A stretch of DNA of 6,748 bases from Lachnoclostridium sp. UBA1434 (GCA_002329645.1 DCTS01000090.1:41162-47909), one strand, 5' to 3'. Shown: positions 1 to 5,825, counted from the stretch's first letter. The notes: generated by a model not told the origin, from the sequence alone. Made by a program: numbers and translations.

Positions 1-780
1 GTTTTCCTTGTCACGCATGGGGGTAACGCTGTTGGTTCCCTCGTCGTAACGCATGGTCTGCTGAACAATGGTTCCTCCCGCATCCAGAATATCAGCCTGC
101 CTTTCTGCCTCGGCTATGACGGCCTTTTGAATGAAGCTTAGGGAGTTGATATTCTTGGTTTCGGTCCTCACGCCGAAATGGGGATCACCTGGCTTTCGCA
201 GCGAAAGATTGACATCGCAGCGCATGGAGCCCTCCTGCATCTTGCAGTCCGATATACCAATATAACGCATGATAAGCTGCAGCTTTTCGGCATACTCCTT
301 TGCCTCTTCTGCAGAAGATATATCGGGCTCTGAAACAATCTCTATCAGCGGAACCCCGCCGCGGTTATAGTCTATATAGGTATACCCGTTCTCATGGATG
401 AGCTTCCCTGCATCTTCCTCGATATGAATGCGGGTAATACCGATACGCTTTCCGCTGTCCAGCTCGATATAACCCTTTTCACAGAGGGGCTCATCGTATT
501 GCGAGATCTGGTATGCCTTGGGCAAATCGGGATATACATAATTTTTCCGGTCCATATGGGATTTGGTATTGATTTTGCAGTTCAGGGCAAGGCCGGCCTT
601 GATGGCATACTCCACCACCTTTTGGTTCAGGATGGGCAGGGACCCCGGCTGACCGGTGCATACCGGGCAGCAATGGGTATTGGGCTCTCCTCCGAATTCC
701 GTTGTACAGCCGCAGAAAATCTTGGTTTTGGTTGCCAGTTCTATATGGGTTTCAATGCCGCAGACAATTTCATAACTCAT
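1..780 (-). CDS. gatB: Aspartyl/glutamyl-tRNA amidotransferase subunit B, 3' end missing
   Basis: GatB binds the mischarged tRNA and uses ATP to activate the Asp or Glu side chain, which is then amidated with ammonia delivered from GatA. The frame reads open from ATG at 780 to the window edge: 260 residues, about half of a usual 470-480. Family motifs visible by residue: GIETH (8-12), CGC (23-25) with CPVC (38-41), a pattern matching the cysteine zinc site of many GatB proteins, DRKNYVYPDLPKAYQISQ (77-94), EEDAGKLIH (121-129), DYNRGGVPLIEIVSEPD (137-153), EGSMRCDVN (183-191) and RTETKNINS (205-213). Glu10 and His12 are kept although the common form of the first motif is GLEVH. The C-terminal helical and tail domains lie outside the window. 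The start overlaps the gatA stop by 4 bp (ATGA), and AGGAGG lies inside the gatA 3' end, so translation is probably coupled. Identification is secure; only the C-terminal half is unseen. Confidence 0.97.
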   Translation of the reverse strand, partial: MSYEIVCGIETHIELATKTKIFCGCTTEFGGEPNTHCCPVCTGQPGSLPILNQKVVEYAIKAGLALNCKINTKSHMDRKNYVYPDLPKAYQISQYDEPLCEKGYIELDSGKRIGITRIHIEEDAGKLIHENGYTYIDYNRGGVPLIEIVSEPDISSAEEAKEYAEKLQLIMRYIGISDCKMQEGSMRCDVNLSLRKPGDPHFGVRTETKNINSLSFIQKAVIAEAERQADILDAGGTIVQQTMRYDEGTNSVTPMRDKEN

Positions 781-2249
781 ATCAGGGCACCTCCTTCATA
801 AGCACCAACTACATTTCCGGCGCTTTGTTCATAAAAACGGGCTGCTTGAAGAACCGTTGCCTCATCAAACCTCCTGCCGATGATCTGCATGCCGATGGGA
901 AGCCCCTTGGAGTCCTCCCCACAGGGAACCGAGATGGCCGGAACGCCTGCGATATTGACGGGAACGGTGCAGATATCCGATAAATATATATCAACCGGGC
1001 TTGCGCCCTTATAATTGAGAGGAAATGCCGTGTCGGGCGCCGTAGGGGCAATGAGCACGTCACATTTTTCAAAGACTGCATCAAATTCCAGATTTATCTC
1101 TTCACGAATCAGGCAGGCCTTTTTATAATAAGCATCGTAATAACCGCTGGACAGCACATAGGTTCCCAGCATGATGCGGCGCTTAACCTCGTCGCCGAAG
1201 CCTTCGCTCCTGGTTTTGACAATCATATCATCAATGCTAGTATAGGATGATGTACGGTGGCCGTAACGGATTCCATCGTACCGTCCCAGGTTGGAGGACG
1301 CCTCGGCACAGGCGATAATGTAATATACCGGAAGCGCAAGCTTCAGAGCCGGAAGCCTGATGCTTTCTATTACGGCGCCGTTTCTTTCAAACAGCTTTAT
1401 GGCTTCCTCAATCCTTGATTTGATCTCAGGATTAATTCCGCTAAAGAATTCCTCGGCAACACCGATGCGCATGCCCTTAATGTCCCGGTCCAGGCATTCA
1501 GCCAGGGAAGTGCCATAATCATAATCCACACTGGTCTGATCACGCTTGTCCCCGCCCCTGATTGCATCGAAAACGATGGCAGCGTCCTGCACGCTGTTTG
1601 TCAGAGGTCCGATCTGGTCAAGAGAGCTGCCGTAAGCTATAAGCCCATAGCGGGATACCACACCATAGGTGGGTTTAAGCCCCACCACACTGCAGAAGGA
1701 GGCCGGTTGACGGATGGAACCCCCCGTATCCGAGCCCAGGCTGTATACCGCAAGATTGGCGCAAACAGCCGCAGCCGAGCCGCCCGAGGAACCACCGGTA
1801 ACATAATCCGTGTTCCTGGGATTTAACGGCGCCCCGTAGCTGCTGGTTTCCGAGGTGCTTCCCATGGCAAACTCATCCATATTCGTCTTTCCCGCAATTA
1901 CCATTCCCGCCTTTTCCAGATTCACCACTGCCTCCGCGGAATAAGGCGGCTCAAAGTTATAAAGAATTTTTGAGCTGCAGGTAGTCTTCATTCCTTTTGT
2001 ACAGATATTATCCTTGACTCCTATGGGGACCCCGGCCAGCGGCCCTGTAAGCTCCCCCCGGTCCATCTGCTTCTGTACCTGTTCCGCCCGCTTCAAAGCC
2101 CGCTCTTCATCTACCGTTACGAAGCTTCCCACAGCCGGATCTAATTTCTCAATCTGTTCCAGAGATGCTTTGACTGCCTCTGTCACAGAAATCTCTCTCT
2201 TCCTGATTTTTCTGCCTGTTTCCAGGGCTGTTAAGTCTTTGATCTGCAT
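777..2249 (-). CDS. gatA: Aspartyl/glutamyl-tRNA amidotransferase subunit A
   Basis: GatA is the amidase-signature subunit that hydrolyses glutamine (or asparagine) and passes ammonia to GatB for conversion of Asp-tRNA(Asn) or Glu-tRNA(Gln). The product is 490 residues, the normal family length. The Ser-cis-Ser-Lys triad is visible: Lys79 in GVPIGVKDN, Ser154 in GGSSGGS and nucleophile Ser178 in SDTGGSIRQP. As I recall, these are the same numbers as in the solved Staphylococcus aureus GatA, which supports this start. A GTG eight codons upstream (2273) keeps the frame, but ATG at 2249 is preferred: it has AAAGGA about 9 nt upstream and the protein then begins as family members do (MQIKDLTALE). 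It lies 65 nt after gatC and overlaps gatB by 4 bp. The active site appears intact, so this should be a working enzyme. Confidence 0.97.
   Translation of the reverse strand: MQIKDLTALETGRKIRKREISVTEAVKASLEQIEKLDPAVGSFVTVDEERALKRAEQVQKQMDRGELTGPLAGVPIGVKDNICTKGMKTTCSSKILYNFEPPYSAEAVVNLEKAGMVIAGKTNMDEFAMGSTSETSSYGAPLNPRNTDYVTGGSSGGSAAAVCANLAVYSLGSDTGGSIRQPASFCSVVGLKPTYGVVSRYGLIAYGSSLDQIGPLTNSVQDAAIVFDAIRGGDKRDQTSVDYDYGTSLAECLDRDIKGMRIGVAEEFFSGINPEIKSRIEEAIKLFERNGAVIESIRLPALKLALPVYYIIACAEASSNLGRYDGIRYGHRTSSYTSIDDMIVKTRSEGFGDEVKRRIMLGTYVLSSGYYDAYYKKACLIREEINLEFDAVFEKCDVLIAPTAPDTAFPLNYKGASPVDIYLSDICTVPVNIAGVPAISVPCGEDSKGLPIGMQIIGRRFDEATVLQAARFYEQSAGNVVGAYEGGALI
790..794 (-). promoter_or_regulatory. 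gatB ribosome binding site inside gatA
   Basis: GGAGG, within AAGGAGGTG, is complementary to the 16S rRNA 3' end and lies 9 nt upstream of the gatB ATG at 780, entirely within the last codons of gatA. Together with the 4-bp ATGA overlap it fixes the gatB start and points to coupled translation of the two subunits. Confidence 0.85.
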
Positions 2250-2314
2250 ATTGGCACATCCTTTCCGTCTCACTGCCGTCCCTTTAGCGCCCGGCGTCCC
2301 GCCGTCTTTTGCCT

Positions 2315-2608
2315 CTACTCTACCGTCTTAGGCACCTTAAAGGCTCCCTCCTTCTGATCAGGAGCATTTTTCAAAATCTCTTCTCTTGTGTCCCCGTTCG
2401 TCACCTGATCCTCACGGAATACATTTTTTACCGGAAACACATGAGACATAGGCTCCACCCCTTCCATATCAAGCTCTCCCAGCTTATCAATATAATCCAG
2501 AAGCTTGCCCATATCCTCCTTGGCCTGTCCCTTTTCTGTACCGGAAAGCTCAAGCTGCGCTAAAATTCCTACATATTCAATCGTCTCATCACTGATTCTG
2601 CCTGCCAT
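2315..2608 (-). CDS. gatC: Aspartyl/glutamyl-tRNA amidotransferase subunit C
   Basis: GatC is the small non-catalytic subunit that wraps around the GatA-GatB interface and stabilises the complex. It has 97 residues, the usual size. The N-terminal segment ISDETIEYVGILAQLEL (5-21) and the helix KLLDYIDKLGELDMEGVEPMSH (35-56) match the family pattern. The C-terminal part has the typical FREDQV (64-69) and ILKNAPDQKEGAFKVPKTVE ending. GGAGG at 2616-2620 lies 7 nt upstream of the ATG and fixes the start. It follows the membrane-protein gene by only 18 nt and precedes gatA by 65 nt, so it is the first amidotransferase gene of the operon. The 65-nt gap to gatA shows no terminator. Confidence 0.96.
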   Translation of the reverse strand: MAGRISDETIEYVGILAQLELSGTEKGQAKEDMGKLLDYIDKLGELDMEGVEPMSHVFPVKNVFREDQVTNGDTREEILKNAPDQKEGAFKVPKTVE

Positions 2609-2626
2609 TTTCTTTCCTCCAAAATC

Positions 2627-3712
2627 TCAGTAGCTGGGGCTTAAAAAAACCTGCCCCTCTTCGCCTTCAAAATAACTTCCGTCCACAAGGCTGCCCTCCT
2701 CCAGAGGCAGCCGGCAGATCCTGGGAGCGTCGGACCACAGGAAGAGCAGATGACTATCCTTGCTGTCATTTTCTCCGAACTCTACCATAATACCCGCGAA
2801 CAGAAAATCTTCGGAATCCTCTCCCCGGATCACCAGATCGTAAACGCCTGCCGGAAAATCCTGTCCTGCTTCCAGTGTTTCCCCGGGCTGCACTTCAATC
2901 TCCTCTGTCAGGCCCTGGGACTCATGCTCCTTAAGCTCCGTGTCGCTGACGTCTACTCCATACAAAACCGATACGCCAGTAATATCCTCAATAAAAAGCC
3001 AGCCGCCCTCCTCCAGAATCAGGTCATCATACTCTGACTGAAGGCCTTCTGCTTCCTCCTTGTCCAGGCTCTCAATATAGCTGGCCGAGTACAGACTCAC
3101 ATTCTGCGTACTGTCCTTTTGGGAACGCCGATAAGAAAATACCGTATCCGCTTCCTGGCTTTCAATTCGGTACATCCCCTCCGGAAGTTCATATCCTGCC
3201 TGGTAAAAACCCGGCTTCAGCATCATAGAACCGCTTCCGTCCCAGACAACCGGGTACTCTGTCTCCTCCTCTGCCGCCCCTTCCTGGAGCATATAAGGGT
3301 CCACATAGGTTTCTTCCTCCACCTTTTCCTGTATGAGAAGTACAATGGAAGAGAGCAGCGGAAAAACAAAGCCCAGAAGAATGATCAGAATCACAATCCA
3401 TTTTACAGCTCTCCTGGAAAGTGTTTTTTTCTTCTTTTGTTTCTTTTTGGGTTCCCCGATTCCCGGCTGTCTCCAGCCCATATACCACTGTCTCTGCCCG
3501 GGTGTACTTTCCTTCTCTTTTTTCTCTTTTTCTGTCCTGTTCTGCCTCTTTTTATTTAAGTTCTCCTCACAGGTTTCCTGGTGAAGCTGCTCTTCCTTTT
3601 CATTGTGAAGATTCAGGTGATACTTTTTATCGTTTTTTGTGTTGTCCAGTCCGCACTCTGTACATCTTCCCTTGGACAGCCTTCCTCCGCATAAAGTACA
3701 TCTCTCGATCAT
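2627..3712 (-). CDS. Unrecognised zinc-ribbon, single-pass membrane protein with duplicated C-terminal domain
   Basis: I do not recognise a named family for this 361-residue protein. Residues 5-20 form a compact zinc ribbon (C-x2-C, 8 residues, C-x2-C: Cys5, Cys8, Cys17, Cys20). Residues 30-104 are very hydrophilic and rich in Lys, Glu and Gln, ending in a basic patch. One strongly hydrophobic segment at 105-127 should cross the membrane, with the basic side in the cytoplasm and the C-terminal 230 residues outside. The exported part is acidic and looks like two copies of one domain: AG-x-E-L-P-E-G-M-Y (172-181) followed by LEEG (233-236), and AGQDFPAGVY (282-291) followed by LEEG (337-340). 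The start at 3712 is chosen because AAGGA lies just upstream and the zinc ribbon then begins at once; an ATG at 3802 lacks a binding site. It lies 18 nt before gatC, so it is cotranscribed with gatCAB, but a role in tRNA amidation is not shown. Confidence 0.8.
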   Translation of the reverse strand: MIERCTLCGGRLSKGRCTECGLDNTKNDKKYHLNLHNEKEEQLHQETCEENLNKKRQNRTEKEKKEKESTPGQRQWYMGWRQPGIGEPKKKQKKKKTLSRRAVKWIVILIILLGFVFPLLSSIVLLIQEKVEEETYVDPYMLQEGAAEEETEYPVVWDGSGSMMLKPGFYQAGYELPEGMYRIESQEADTVFSYRRSQKDSTQNVSLYSASYIESLDKEEAEGLQSEYDDLILEEGGWLFIEDITGVSVLYGVDVSDTELKEHESQGLTEEIEVQPGETLEAGQDFPAGVYDLVIRGEDSEDFLFAGIMVEFGENDSKDSHLLFLWSDAPRICRLPLEEGSLVDGSYFEGEEGQVFLSPSY

Positions 3713-3822
3713 ATAATCCTTCCCTTTCCCCAGGAGACGCCGGCTGTCCAAACCGTTCCGGATCCCCTGCGGTTCAATTGGTTTACAGGGACCCGCATAC
3801 ATGATTCAACAGGCGTTCTAGC

Positions 3823-3835
3823 TTCGCGGAGCGAA
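3823..3835. repeat. Small inverted repeat (TTCGC, 3-nt loop, GCGAA)
   Basis: A perfect 5-bp palindrome arm pair with a GGA loop lies 7 nt from the larger inverted repeat, within the aspS to membrane-protein spacer. It could form a small RNA hairpin. It has no following U-run, so it is not an intrinsic terminator. It may be part of one compound repeat element with the neighbouring structure. Confidence 0.5.
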
Positions 3836-3842
3836 CTTTCAA

Positions 3843-3895
3843 TGCCAGATCGCCCGTTACTGGTCAGCGAGTGACCAGCAGCAATTTCTATGGCA
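3843..3895. repeat. Nested inverted repeat, REP-like candidate
   Basis: A perfect 7-bp inverted repeat CTGGTCA (3860-3866) and TGACCAG (3872-3878) encloses a 5-nt loop. Outside it, TGCCA (3843-3847) pairs with TGGCA (3891-3895), with CCGTT (3854-3858) and AACGG (3895-3899) as an alternative outer pair. No U-run follows on either strand, so it is unlikely to be a terminator. The nested palindromes in a spacer resemble dispersed REP-type elements or an mRNA processing or stabilising hairpin; the sequence alone cannot separate these. Confidence 0.55.
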
Positions 3896-3904
3896 ACGGT
3901 TCCT

Positions 3905-5233
3905 TTATGGCTCCAGCCTTGACAGATCTCTTGGAAATAATGTAGTCTCCCTTACATTATCTTCTCCCACCAGCATCATTGTCAAGCGTTCCAGGCCAAT
4001 TCCCAGTCCTCCGTGAGGCGGCATTCCGTATTCAAAAGCCGCAAGATACTGCTCCAGTCCTTCTTCGCTCATTCCCCGGGCTTCTATTTTCTCCCGAAGC
4101 ATTTTGGGATCATGAATTCTCTGTCCTCCGGTAGTAATTTCCAATCCTCCGAAAAGAAGGTCAAAGCTTAATGTAAATCTTGGATCCCGGGGATCGTCCA
4201 TAGCGTAAAATGGCCGCTTCTTAGAGGGATAATGTGTAACAAATACAAAATCCGCGCCGTACTCTTCTTTAAAATACGTTCCGATGAGATGCTCTTCCTC
4301 CGGCTCCAGATCAAAAGGATTACGGATGGTCCTCTTATATTTTTCCGCTACCAGCTCTTTTGCTCTGTCAAACCGCACCATGGGAATCTGGTCTGCCTTT
4401 GGAAGAGCAACATTCAGAATTCTTAATTCATCGGCGTATTCCTCTTTCAGAAGCCGGAGCATATACTGGAGGAATCCTGTCTCCATTGCCATAATGTCCT
4501 CAAAGCTCTCAATATACCCCATCTCGAAATCCAGGCTGGTATATTCGTTTAAGTGCCGTTTTGTATTATGCTTTTCTGCCCGGAATACAGGGCCGGTTTC
4601 AAATACCCGGTCAAATACCCCCACCATCATCTGCTTATAAAACTGCGGACTCTGGGCCAGCACTGCCGGCCTGTGAAAATAGTCCAGCTTAAAGATATTG
4701 GAGCCGCCCTCTGCCCCTTTCGCTCCGATTTTAGGAGTATGGATCTCCGTGAATCCCTGACCGTACAGAAAATCTCTGAAGCCTCTGGTAATTCCCTCCT
4801 GAATCCGGAACTTGACCCGTTCCCGGATATTTCTGAGAGAAGCGTTCCTGTAGTTCAGCTTTGCTTCCAGGGAGGTATTCAGCTTCCATTTTCCTACTGG
4901 AAGCGGCATGGCCCTGCTTGGTTCTGAGAGAATTCGAATCGACTGAACCCGCACTTCGATGCCGTAGGGCGCCCTCTCATCTTTCTCAAGGGTACCTTCT
5001 GCTTCCACCGTCTGTCCCTCCCGGATTTCTTTTACCGAAACAGGACAGCCTTCTTCCAGAACGCACTGAAGAATTCCCTGCCGTTTCCGAAGTACAACAA
5101 AGGCCACCTCTCCCATATCCCGGATGCTGTGTACCGCTCCGTTTACTCTGACACGGCTTCCCATCCTGCTTTCATCCTGCAGTTCCTTTAATTCCAGAGT
5201 TGTCTGTGGCTTCACGCCTGATAAAAATTCCAT
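3905..5233 (-). CDS. aspS: Aspartyl-tRNA synthetase, archaeal type, probably non-discriminating
   Basis: This class IIb synthetase attaches aspartate to tRNA(Asp) and, if non-discriminating, also to tRNA(Asn) as substrate for GatCAB. It has 442 residues and lacks the insertion domain of the roughly 590-residue bacterial AspRS, so it is the shorter archaeal/eukaryal form (AspRS2). An N-terminal OB-fold anticodon domain covers about 25-105. Motif 1 is FTEIHTPKI (161-169), motif 2 is FETGPVFRAE (211-220) with the following HNTKRH loop, and motif 3 is GGLGIGLERL (408-417) with Arg416. His35 (GAVHSIRDMG) and Pro89 (ERAPYG) sit where, from memory, non-discriminating archaeal-type enzymes carry His and Pro. 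The start at 5233 has AAGGAGGA 8 nt upstream; an in-frame GTG at 5368 would add 45 residues made largely of the DNA repeat and lacks a binding site. It is under T-box control and heads the operon with gatCAB. Confidence 0.95.
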   Translation of the reverse strand: MEFLSGVKPQTTLELKELQDESRMGSRVRVNGAVHSIRDMGEVAFVVLRKRQGILQCVLEEGCPVSVKEIREGQTVEAEGTLEKDERAPYGIEVRVQSIRILSEPSRAMPLPVGKWKLNTSLEAKLNYRNASLRNIRERVKFRIQEGITRGFRDFLYGQGFTEIHTPKIGAKGAEGGSNIFKLDYFHRPAVLAQSPQFYKQMMVGVFDRVFETGPVFRAEKHNTKRHLNEYTSLDFEMGYIESFEDIMAMETGFLQYMLRLLKEEYADELRILNVALPKADQIPMVRFDRAKELVAEKYKRTIRNPFDLEPEEEHLIGTYFKEEYGADFVFVTHYPSKKRPFYAMDDPRDPRFTLSFDLLFGGLEITTGGQRIHDPKMLREKIEARGMSEEGLEQYLAAFEYGMPPHGGLGIGLERLTMMLVGEDNVRETTLFPRDLSRLEP

Positions 5234-5241
5234 AATCTGTT

Positions 5242-5246
5242 CCTCC
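5242..5246 (-). promoter_or_regulatory. aspS ribosome binding site
   Basis: GGAGG within AAGGAGGA lies 8 nt before the ATG at 5233. It decides the start, since the only upstream in-frame alternative (GTG at 5368) has no such site. Confidence 0.9.
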
Positions 5247-5279
5247 TTCTCTTCCCGGAGCTTTTCTGCGCTGGATTTT

Positions 5280-5401
5280 ATGCCCGTCAGGGTATTTCCT
5301 TTTCCCTGCCGCACTGGCTGCGGCCATACAGGGATGCCCGTTAGGGTATTTCCTTTTCCCTGCCGCACCGGCTGCGGCTATACAGGGATGCCCGTCAGGG
5401 T
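5280..5401. repeat. 54-bp tandem repeat (two full copies plus 14 bp) in the aspS leader
   Basis: Copy 1 is 5280-5333 and copy 2 is 5334-5387; they differ at 3 of 54 positions. A third copy begins at 5388 and matches copy 1 for 14 bp before diverging. Each full copy contains a hairpin: GCCGCA and TGCGGC around a 5-nt loop (5308-5324 in copy 1), extended by CCCT and AGGG at the outside with a bulge. The unit is a multiple of three and copy 1 is open in the aspS frame, but copy 2 has an in-frame TAG, so the repeat is probably untranslated leader. It lies between the second terminator and the aspS start. Confidence 0.93.
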
Positions 5402-5403
5402 GC

Positions 5404-5435
5404 AAAAAATCCTGGGAGCTTCGGAACTCCCAGGA
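5404..5435 (-). terminator. Second intrinsic terminator in the aspS leader
   Basis: The minus-strand RNA forms an 11-bp stem (5425-5435 with 5410-5420, one G-U pair) with a 4-nt loop, followed at once by six U residues (5409-5404). By sequence it is a strong Rho-independent terminator. It starts only 5 nt after the U-run of the T-box terminator, and the visible T-box antiterminator does not overlap it, so it is not obviously tRNA-controlled. Confidence 0.88.
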
Positions 5436-5440
5436 CACGC

Positions 5441-5475
5441 AAAAAAGCCCCGGAACATCATAATGATATTCCGGG
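5441..5475 (-). terminator. T-box-controlled intrinsic terminator
   Basis: The RNA arm beginning CCCGGAAUAUCA pairs with its complement at 5449-5460 to give a 12-bp stem (one G-U pair) with a 3-nt loop, followed by GC and six U residues (5446-5441). It is preceded by UUCGU, the usual junction between a T-box and its terminator. It is expected to form when the T-box binds charged tRNA or none, and to give way to the antiterminator when uncharged tRNA is bound. Confidence 0.93.
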
Positions 5476-5618
5476 ACGAATAAACTAGCTTTATCCGCGG
5501 TGCCACCCGCTTTGCAGACATCCTTGTCTGCCCCTCTTTACGCGTAACGTGCGCAGCGTACTGTCCTACCTCATCCCTTCCTGCGGAAAATCTGTATTCA
5601 GACAGTCAGCTCCTGAGT

Positions 5619-5622
5619 GTTC
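5619..5622 (-). promoter_or_regulatory. Candidate specifier: AAC (Asn) overlapping GAA (Glu)
   Basis: The minus strand reads GGGAACA immediately 5' of the CTCA arm of lower stem I. AAC at 5621-5619, followed by a purine, is the standard specifier position and agrees with the Asn-tRNA role of the operon. Shifting one base gives GAA (Glu). A folded model of stem I would settle which triplet is presented. Confidence 0.65.
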
Positions 5623-5727
5623 CCTATTGTTTCCTTCCCTTCATCCGCGCTCTCAGTCGGTGACGCCGAATTCCTGTCAAGTTTCAGAAACAGAGTCTCA
5701 TTCATCGCCTTTTCTTTTAATGGTGTA

Positions 5728-5756
5728 ATCCTAGCACACTTTTTCCGATCTGGCAA
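5728..5756 (-). promoter_or_regulatory. Sigma-A-type promoter for the T-box/aspS operon
   Basis: The -35 element is TTGCCA (5756-5751, 5 of 6 consensus bases), then a 17-nt spacer, then -10 TAGGAT (5733-5728, 4 of 6) with a TGC extended -10 just before it. Transcription would begin near 5721, about 10 nt before the start of stem I and some 490 nt before the aspS ATG. Position and spacing make this the likely operon promoter. Confidence 0.75.
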
Positions 5757-5808
5757 GGGTTTTTTTAATATGGCTCTTCATACGTCCTCCTGTCACAATC
5801 AACTTCAT
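5731..5808 (-). CDS. Possible 25-residue small ORF upstream of the T-box promoter
   Basis: ATG at 5808 has GGAGG 7 nt upstream and opens a 25-codon frame (beginning MKLIVTGG, basic in the second half) that ends with TAG inside the -10 element of the aspS promoter. A second ATG in the same frame (5781-5779) has its own AGGAGG, and would give 16 residues. It begins 24 nt after the rpn stop. No family is recognised. The strong binding site is the only support, and the ORF could be chance or the relic of a gene; treat as doubtful. Confidence 0.25.
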   Translation of the reverse strand: MKLIVTGGRMKSHIKKTLARSEKVC

Positions 5809-5825
5809 GCATTCTCCTCCTGTCA
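5785..5825 (-). repeat. Direct repeat carrying ribosome-binding-site/ATG cassettes
   Basis: TGACAGGAGGA occurs at 5825-5815 and again at 5795-5785, exactly 30 bp apart, each followed within a few bases by ATGAAG. Both copies therefore look like translation starts. They lie between the rpn stop and the aspS promoter. Confidence 0.7.

Larger units (their letters stand above)
3713..3904. other. Spacer between aspS and the membrane-protein gene, with inverted repeats
   Basis: This 192-nt spacer has no convincing gene and no U-tract terminator on the minus strand, so the aspS transcript probably continues through it. It holds two inverted repeats, listed separately. I found no strong promoter: the best match upstream of 3712 (TTGAAT, 18 nt, TAAACC) is weak. 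Confidence 0.6.
5441..5712 (-). ncRNA. T-box riboswitch leader, probably Asn-specific
   Basis: The RNA binds a tRNA by its anticodon and tests its 3' end to control transcription of aspS and the genes after it. The T-box core GGGTGGCACCGCGG is at 5508-5495 on the minus strand. Its UGGC (5505-5502) would pair with a GCCA 3' end, meaning a tRNA with discriminator G73, which fits tRNA(Asn), tRNA(Asp) or tRNA(Glu). Lower stem I is TGAG (5700-5697) with CTCA (5617-5614), above a purine-rich, K-turn-like internal loop (GATGAA opposite GGA). Directly before the CTCA strand lies AAC (5621-5619) followed by A, the expected specifier geometry, giving Asn. GAA (5622-5620) overlaps it. A hairpin GCAGAC/GTCTGC (5514-5531) fits stem III. 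Specifier assignment is by eye and less certain than the class. Confidence 0.93.

Noticed and set aside
394..801. Plus-strand open frames here and over aspS, gatA and the membrane-protein gene
   Set aside because: They are antisense to well-identified genes, lack family features, and are explained by the codon composition of the real genes.
2250..2273. GTG start for gatA at 2273
   Set aside because: Family members begin at the residue corresponding to ATG 2249, and catalytic residue numbers then agree with the characterised enzyme.
2291..2304. GC-rich hairpin in the gatC-gatA gap
   Set aside because: The best stem is only 4 bp with no U-run, too weak to call a terminator or attenuator.
3713..3802. 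Upstream ATG at 3802 for the membrane-protein gene
   Set aside because: No ribosome binding site, and the extra 30 residues come before a zinc ribbon that fits an N-terminal position starting at 3712.
5234..5368. Upstream extension of aspS to GTG at 5368 (487 residues)
   Set aside because: The added 45 residues are largely the translated 54-bp repeat, no binding site precedes the GTG, and ATG at 5233 has a near-perfect one at proper spacing.
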